Assembly (NCBI GenBank): GCA_001642005.1
Contig: LWCA01000018.1
Location: forward strand, 18,488-82,487
Direction of reading: 5' to 3'
DNA: 64,000 bases
Source of the DNA: Intoshia linei
Taxonomy: Eukaryota > Orthonectida > Rhopaluridae
Of this stretch, positions 61,365 through 64,000 are shown piece after piece. Numbering within the stretch: position 1 is the stretch's first letter; every line of letters starts with the position of its first letter. The notes under the pieces are model-generated. The model worked only from the letters and a program-made list of their open reading frames with translations. It was not told the origin of the DNA and did not search any database. A program made the translations under genes and the position numbers.

Positions 61365-62399
61365 TTAAGAACACAATAATCTATTACTTAAAATGTACAA
61401 AATTGACAGGAAAAAAAGCACATAGGCTAATGAAATTAAAATCAAATCTGTAAATACTCGTCTCGAGTATTTTGATAAAAGACACTGTGACGCATTTATA
61501 AAATGTTTCATTTGTTCAATTTCTTTGTTTATCTCTTGTATATCATTGCTTCCAAGTTCTGTAAAAATGGGTTAAAATAATATAAAATTTAACACAATTA
61601 TTTATTAGATACAGTAATAAAATTCTGACGATTCTTTTTTATTTAAATGTGGTGTAGTTAAAACATTTATTTGGCCCATTATAAGATTTTGAATAAATCA
61701 TTGACAAGATTCACTATTGAAAAAATCAGAAATGATGGCAAGTGTCATAATTTTGACTCATTATAACTTGAATATAACAGGCTGATCCAAAATTTAACCC
61801 GATAAATTTTAATTAGAAATTTTAAAAAAAGATTATTACCAGTAAATAATATTTCATATTTTAAAAATTAGTTGGCAGCTTAAAAACTAGTAAAGTTTTT
61901 ATAATAGGGTTCTAAAAAATGAAGTGTGGTGTGACTGAACTTATGCAGTCCCCCGTGACATGAATGATGAAATATTTATTTTTTAAAAAATAAAATAAAT
62001 AAAAAATCTAGGTATATACGAATTTCAGAAATTTTCCCTATTTTTAAGCTATATGTAGAATAATAATTTGATGTTAGATATAATTAAGCTGAGAAACACT
62101 TATTAATGGAATTTATAAAAAGTATTAATTTTACGGATTTTGTACATTTTAGAACCTCTTATAAGACGTTCAATTAACACTATACGTGTTATAACATTTG
62201 AAATTTTTTAGTATTTCTATATTTTTCAATTGTATATAAAGTACATAACACGTAGTGTTAATTGTCTTTAATTGCTCTATTGTAGAATGATCATATTACC
62301 TATGGCGTTCAAATTCATTACCCCGTGTTGGTCTCTATCAGCTAATTGTTTGGTAATTGAATTAATGCTCGAGATACGATCCATTTTACTTCCATTCAT
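61365..62399 (-). CDS. BNIP1: Sec20/BNIP1-like SNARE, 97 aa as seen, two exons
   Basis: A membrane-fusion protein of Golgi-to-ER retrograde transport. Exons 62300-62399 (M at 62399, MNGSKMDRISSINSITKQLA) and 61365-61558 join G to AA in phase (294 nt). The SNARE-like helix (NLNAIELGSNDIQEINKEIE) leads into LLSKYSRRVFTDLILIS and a single C-terminal membrane anchor (LAYVLFFLSILYILSNRLL). This reproduces the K-Y-x-R-R-x-x-T-D juncture and anchor of BNIP1/Sec20. Known members are 228 aa or more, so either upstream exons are missed or the N-terminal domain has been lost. No C-terminal HDEL-like signal is present. Confidence 0.65.
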
Positions 62400-63766
62400 A
62401 GTTAATTTGAATTAAATAAATTCTTTTTTTTTAATTTTGACAAAGTTTAATGTATAAAATAACTTTATTTAAAGGATCCATTAACATTTAGGAAATAATT
62501 TATTCAACTTTATTACTTTTGGTAATATCCTTTGCAATATTGGTATAATTCGCCTGAAATATGTTTATAAAGTGAAGATTCCGTTAATTATTGATACATA
62601 TTGGTATTTTGAAGTATTTATTAAATTGGTACTGAATATATATCATCAGTTATGATTCATCACATTGAAAATGACAAAATAGGTTTTTATAATTTTATTT
62701 TTTCTGGAATTTATGCTATTTTGACAAAATTTTTAATGAGTGTTTTTACTTTATTGTTAAGATTATACAACTCATTCTGTCTAATAAATTATTTCTTTAA
62801 TTTTATTTTTTCTGGAATTTATGCTATTTATGACAATTTTTAGGATTGGACGTGTTATAGGTTACCATAACCTATAATAAAAAGTGAAGATCACTTTATG
62901 ATTTTGTTTATTTGATTGTTTGAAATTTTGAAAAATTAATTTTCACGGTTTAACTGAACCCTTTAAGGCTGACTTACGGACTTACAGACTGTTTTTACTT
63001 TACTTTAATAATTCTGTCTAATAAATTAAAAAAATGGGATAACAATTGTTTTTAAAATTATTTACGCAAATGTTAACAAACAAAAAATTAAGATGGAATA
63101 ATTCACTTTAAAGTAAAAACTAATGTGATATGATGGTTCCACTTGAAACAAGTTTGGGAACCACTCTTTTAAAGGATTGATAATAGTAAATAGTAGGATT
63201 TTTAAGTTAGATTTTCAATGTGAATTTATTTTTTTTGGTATAATATAAATGTCCCTAGCAGAGCTAGGTGTTGTTTGTACGTAGTACATAACAGTCAACC
63301 TAATATCTATATAAATTTTATAAAACAGGATTTTTGAAAAAAATATTGGTAAAAGGTGATTTAAGGGTTTGTAAAATTTTGATTTTTTTTTATAAGATTT
63401 TAGTGAATGGTATGATTTAATAAAATGTTCTAAAAAAGTATCATTTACCTCTGGATTTGCAGTCACCCGATCTCAACCAAAGCACTGAGTTAGATTTTGT
63501 GTAAAACGTATAGCTGGAAACATGCAACATCGGCCGATTTATCTGTTTGTATAATGTATAAAGTATGTAACAGATAAGCTAGTACAATATGAAATGAAAA
63601 AACATGATATGAAATAAAAAAATCAATAAAGTAGCATCACAACAAATGAGTTCAAAAAATCACTAAAAAAAGTTAACATACATCAAACCATTGAACAAAA
63701 CAAAAAATAAAAACAAACAAGTTTACAAAATAGTTTATTTATTGATTTGAAAATATAAATAAAATA
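62400..63766. other. Intergenic, repeats
   Basis: Contains a local direct repeat of 'ttttattttttctggaattt atgctat' at about 62690-62720 and 62800-62830, and the second copy of the dispersed repeat (63034-63430). No gene recognised. Confidence 0.55.
63034..63430. repeat. Dispersed repeat, close copy of 36157-36490
   Basis: Shares order and spacing with 36157-36490, for example tttgggaaccactcttttaa and gtttgtacgtagtacataac. It ends in a minisatellite-type segment (ttaagggtttgtaaaatttt). Confidence 0.8.
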
Positions 63767-63970
63767 TTAACATTTATATTTAATTTTCTTCGAATAAGGA
63801 TTCAATTGAGATTTGAGTTGGCCTAATTTTGGATTATTGTAAGCTGTAACGACAATAAATTTGGCCTCGTCAAATTTTTCTCTTTTTATACATTTGATTT
63901 GACTTGTCATCAAATTGTGTATAAATACTTCAACCATTGGAACGTACTGTCGCAGACTCGTTAGTTTGAC
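63767..63970 (-). CDS. Last exon of an unknown gene
   Basis: From an acceptor (aacaag) the exon reads VKLTSLRQYVPMVEVFIHNL, then FDEAKFIVVTAYNNPKLGQL and NPYSKKIKYKC-stop. It is compact, charged and clearly coding-like. The rest of the gene lies beyond the right edge of the window. Family not recognised. Confidence 0.55.
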   Translation of the reverse strand, partial: VKLTSLRQYVPMVEVFIHNLMTSQIKCIKREKFDEAKFIVVTAYNNPKLGQLKSQLNPYSKKIKYKC

Positions 63971-64000
63971 CTTGTTAATAAATTAAAATGGTTTAAAAAA

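Noticed and set aside
1-64000. tRNA, rRNA, CRISPR arrays, riboswitches, operons
   Set aside because: No tRNA-like B-box with cloverleaf, no rRNA motif and no regularly spaced identical repeats were seen. Gene structure is plainly eukaryotic. A covariance-model search could still find small RNAs that cannot be seen by eye.

Overview
This is eukaryotic, animal-type DNA. It is very AT-rich, almost all genes are split by GT-AG introns, and it carries a gene that exists only in animals: a Sidekick-type Ig/fibronectin III adhesion receptor. Most resolved introns are only 34-47 nt long and neighbouring genes lie tens to a few hundred bases apart. The few long introns mostly hold small non-autonomous DNA transposons. 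This combination suggests a compact, reduced animal genome. A miniaturised or parasitic invertebrate such as an orthonectid or dicyemid is my guess, not something the sequence proves.

Layout, left to right: the 3' end of prolyl-tRNA synthetase/EPRS (1-1785); a dead piggyBac transposase (2795-4396); a complete 17-exon CCT8 chaperonin subunit (5296-9364); a transposon-rich stretch with a Tc1/pogo-like element and an orphan membrane-protein gene lying between inverted repeats (9632-12225); small unknown genes and a long multi-exon coiled-coil gene (13150-21225); mitochondrial ribosomal protein S18 (21959-22387); and two orphan coiled-coil genes (23102-25531).

From 26.2 to 35.7 kb lies a tight block of conserved genes. 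It holds a CD225/dispanin membrane protein, splicing factor 1 (SF1/BBP), the nucleolar helicase DDX21 and WBP2. They are packed with gaps of 18, 126 and 189 bases. The Sidekick receptor follows on the minus strand (35760-48403), with only 78 bases between its stop and that of WBP2. It has six exons, one of them 5.1 kb long, and the exon sum gives exactly 2275 codons plus a stop.

Further right are PIGH, the GPI-anchor enzyme subunit (50363-51735), a lysine-rich orphan (52001-53175), an intronless SLC35D nucleotide-sugar transporter (55478-56446), a second dead piggyBac copy, a tiny three-exon gene with a mitochondrial-like N-terminus (57934-58275), a possible ciliary protein (60299-60616), a Sec20/BNIP1-like SNARE (61365-62399) and the last exon of an unknown gene.

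The mobile-element load is mostly hAT-like miniature elements of several families, several with recognisable 8-bp target duplications. There are also TA-flanked Tc1/pogo-like elements and a degenerate minisatellite whose unit centres on CCCTTAAGGG. No rRNA, tRNA, CRISPR or prokaryotic feature was found. Exon borders were set by reading frame, GT-AG ends and family conservation, and may be off by a base or so.
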